From: Limnothrix sp. CACIAM 69d
GTDB lineage: Bacteria > Cyanobacteriota > Cyanobacteriia > CACIAM-69d
Assembly (NCBI GenBank): GCA_001913845.2
Contig: MKGP02000081.1
Coordinates: 1 to 47,032 of the forward strand
DNA length: 47,032 nt
Reading direction: 5' to 3'
Positions 45,614-47,032 of this stretch are shown one piece after another (within the stretch, counting starts at the first letter, position 1; the number at the start of each line of letters is the position of its first letter). Made by a program: the position numbers and the translations under genes. The notes under the pieces are model-generated. The model saw only the letters and a list, made by a program, of their open reading frames with translations, made no database searches and was not told where the DNA came from.

Positions 45614-46014
45614 GCTTATTGCTTCTGTTTATTGCTTCTGTTTATTGCTTTTGCTTATTTTTTGTTCGTATTGAATTCGTATTGAATCTGTAAAGTACCC
45701 CGATCGATCGCGGAATATATCGCTAGATATGTCTCGGGGTGCATGGCGGGACACATCGCGGGATACATCGCGGGATACATAAACCAACGGGCGAATTTCC
45801 TGAGTTGTTGATGAATCCAACAACCACAGACCTGAATTGCATAGGATTGAAGTATTCAGCCTGTTGAACTGAAACCGAGACCGTCCTAGCGAAGGCTGAG
45901 GTACTGGTTTTGGCAGCCGATCGATCGGGAGCGTCTCAGCGGCAGCCCAGTTCAATTACCAGGGTCAGGGCGCGGGGATTCGCGATCGCACAGCCACTAG
46001 GAGCGTAACTAACA
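45605..46014. other. Spacer downstream of ffs with two short tandem arrays
   Basis: About 410 bp, AT-rich at the left. It holds 13-bp units gcttctgtttatt (45621-45633 and 45634-45646) and a 12-bp array (45743-45778). A 108-codon minus frame across it is repetitive (SRDVSRDVSRH) and is not accepted. Confidence 0.55.
45743..45778. repeat. 12-bp tandem repeat, three units
   Basis: The units are atggcgggacac, atcgcgggatac and atcgcgggatac, consecutive, between ffs and the acidic hypothetical gene. Confidence 0.8.
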
Positions 46015-46515
46015 ATGATGGAGCGGCATCATGGGGCCAGGCAGGCGGCCCAACAGGCCTTCTTAGAGGCCCTCGAACGCCTACGGGAAAATCTGACTGA
46101 TCCTGAAGATGCGGTCGCCCTTGACACGGTGGAAACCGAAGCAGCCCCCAGCCCCCAGGCCGCAGCCGAAACCGCACCTCCCGCCAGCCAGGAAATTACC
46201 CTGGAGGACTTGGAAGCGGCGATCGAGGATATTGAGCGCTATATGGGCAGCCAGCATCAAGAAGACGAAGACCCCCAGGCTCCTGAAAATCCCGAGCACC
46301 CCCAAAATTCCAAGGCGGCACAAGATGCGGCACAGGGTGAGGCAAACAACCGCGATCGCCCCTTAGATCAAGGGATGGAACCAGCGGCCGAAACACCCGA
46401 TCTCGCAGACCCCAACGCGCTATGGGCGGAAATTCTGTTGGGACTGGAGCAAAAAACCGCTCCCGCGCCACCGCCTGCACCCCCCGATCGGCGGCGCTCA
46501 GGGGAAACCCGTTGA
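46015..46515 (+). CDS. Acidic hypothetical protein, low-complexity
   Basis: A 166-residue protein starting MMERHHGARQAAQQAFLEAL; the second Met (46018) may be used. The N-terminal 30 residues form a helix (QAAQQAFLEALERLRENL) and another helix sits at about 63-77 (ITLEDLEAAIEDIERYM). The rest is Pro/Ala/Glu/Gln-rich and probably disordered, ending in a short LWAEILLGLEQ helix and a basic tail. No family or function is recognised. The codon pattern and the conserved-looking helices suggest it is real. The sequence resembles small cyanobacteria-only proteins with short helical segments, but I cannot name the family. Confidence 0.7.
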   Translation: MMERHHGARQAAQQAFLEALERLRENLTDPEDAVALDTVETEAAPSPQAAAETAPPASQEITLEDLEAAIEDIERYMGSQHQEDEDPQAPENPEHPQNSKAAQDAAQGEANNRDRPLDQGMEPAAETPDLADPNALWAEILLGLEQKTAPAPPPAPPDRRRSGETR

Positions 46516-46542
46516 GTGGTTCCCTCAACGATTGGTGAGCCT

Positions 46543-46857
46543 TTAGCCGCGCCGCCCCTCTGCGATGCCCTCGATCGCCTCAAAATAGTCTGCGGCCTCT
46601 TGCCACACTTCCCGAAATGACATGGCTCCCGATCGCTCGTTGGGCGACACAAGATGCTCCCATTGGGCAATGTAGCTGGTCACTAAATCCACCATCGGTT
46701 CACTGATGCTGCTGGTGGGCATTCCCGCTCCGGCAAACCGATAGACCTGATCGGTGGAAAAAGATTGCAGTTGAAATCCTCCCGGCTGGGTGATGGCTTG
46801 GTAGGAGCCAATTTGCACGGACGTTTGCGGGGACGGGGCGGGCTGTTCGATCGGCAT
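46543..46857 (-). CDS. Hypothetical protein
   Basis: About 104 residues from the ATG at 46857 (MPIEQPAPSPQTSVQIGSYQAITQPGGFQLQSF). The frame continues to a TTG at 46971, but the extra residues run into an intergenic-type repeat. The C-terminal 60 residues look helical (SEPMVDLVTSYIAQWEHLV; FREVWQEAADYFEAIEGIAEG). No family is recognised. It converges with the acidic hypothetical gene, with only 27 bp between their stops. Confidence 0.55.
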   Translation of the reverse strand: MPIEQPAPSPQTSVQIGSYQAITQPGGFQLQSFSTDQVYRFAGAGMPTSSISEPMVDLVTSYIAQWEHLVSPNERSGAMSFREVWQEAADYFEAIEGIAEGRRG

Positions 46858-46958
46858 GGTTCCAGGCAATGGGGAGTTGGGGGGCAATGGGAGGCGATCG
46901 GATTGGGCAGCGATCGCATTGGATTTCAACAGACCTTCTGCACGAATCAGCGAACAGC

Positions 46959-47003
46959 CCTCATCCCCCAACCCCTTCTCCCAAGGGGGGCGAAGGGGAG
47001 CCA
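46959..47003. repeat. Interspersed C/G-rich hairpin repeat at right edge
   Basis: A block of the type cccccaaccccttctcccaa followed by ggggggcgaaggggag. Its arms CCCCTTC (46972-46978) and GAAGGGG (46992-46998) form a hairpin. This is a common kind of cyanobacterial intergenic repeat. Confidence 0.5.
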
Positions 47004-47032
47004 GAAATCGGGAGTTACGGCGATTTCATTGT

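Noticed and set aside
45629-45955. 108-codon minus frame after ffs
   Set aside because: It crosses two tandem arrays, has a repetitive translation (SRDVSRDVSRH) and no recognisable domain.
46858-46971. Upstream extension of the right-edge hypothetical gene
   Set aside because: It starts at a TTG inside an interspersed hairpin repeat, so the ATG at 46857 is preferred.

Overview
The window comes from a cyanobacterial chromosome. The HIP1-type octamer GCGATCGC and its core CGATCG are spread densely through genes and spacers. The gene set is cyanobacterial: a plastocyanin-type copper protein, an RbcR-type LysR regulator, the atypical thioredoxin TrxC, an NnrU/Z-ISO protein, a CSP41b-like epimerase, a DUF2358 protein, a GH57/DUF3536 protein and multidomain signalling kinases. 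I do not assign a genus.

Layout. (1) 1-2336, minus strand: a two-gene unit made of a P-loop/winged-helix ATPase and a TPR protein that runs off the left edge, joined by an ATGA overlap. This looks like a STAND-type signalling or conflict module. (2) 2667-9660: a DUF3536/GH57 protein, radC, a GNAT acetyltransferase enclosed by inverted copies of an intergenic repeat, and an exported SLH protein. (3) 9899-17743: an M1 aminopeptidase with HEAT repeats, a small cupin, a CBS-PAS-PAS-GAF-GGDEF diguanylate cyclase and a TPR protein. (4) 18045-23909: housekeeping and photosynthesis genes (gmk, petE, pyrD, trxC, an NnrU/Z-ISO gene, rbcR). (5) 24353-33504: a membrane Ser/Thr kinase, a CSP41b-like protein, an FtsI-type transpeptidase, a membrane spermidine-synthase-like protein, an ArsA/Get3-like ATPase and a DUF2358 protein. 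(6) 34087-43237: a 1804-residue Ser/Thr-kinase/AAA/GAF/His-kinase protein, an aminopeptidase P gene broken by a one-base frameshift in a T7 run, and a predicted photoreceptor histidine kinase with a LOV domain and a DXCF-type cyanobacteriochrome GAF domain. (7) 43640-46857: a lipoprotein peptide-binding protein, the SRP RNA gene (ffs) and two hypothetical proteins.

Few genes look operonic apart from the ATPase/TPR pair. Most are single units separated by repeat-rich spacers. At least three repeat families are visible: a palindrome with core CAAGGGGCTTAAGCCCCTTG, once inside a MITE-like element with 16-bp terminal inverted repeats; an element starting TAGGGCCCGTCGTCA that abuts two unrelated stop codons; and degenerate short tandem repeats of 10-22 bp.

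The strongest candidates for something unusual are the LOV + cyanobacteriochrome kinase, the ATPase/TPR pair with a near-identical 126-bp TPR array, the T7 frameshift, and the repeat families. I saw no tRNA or rRNA gene, CRISPR array, transposase or prophage gene.
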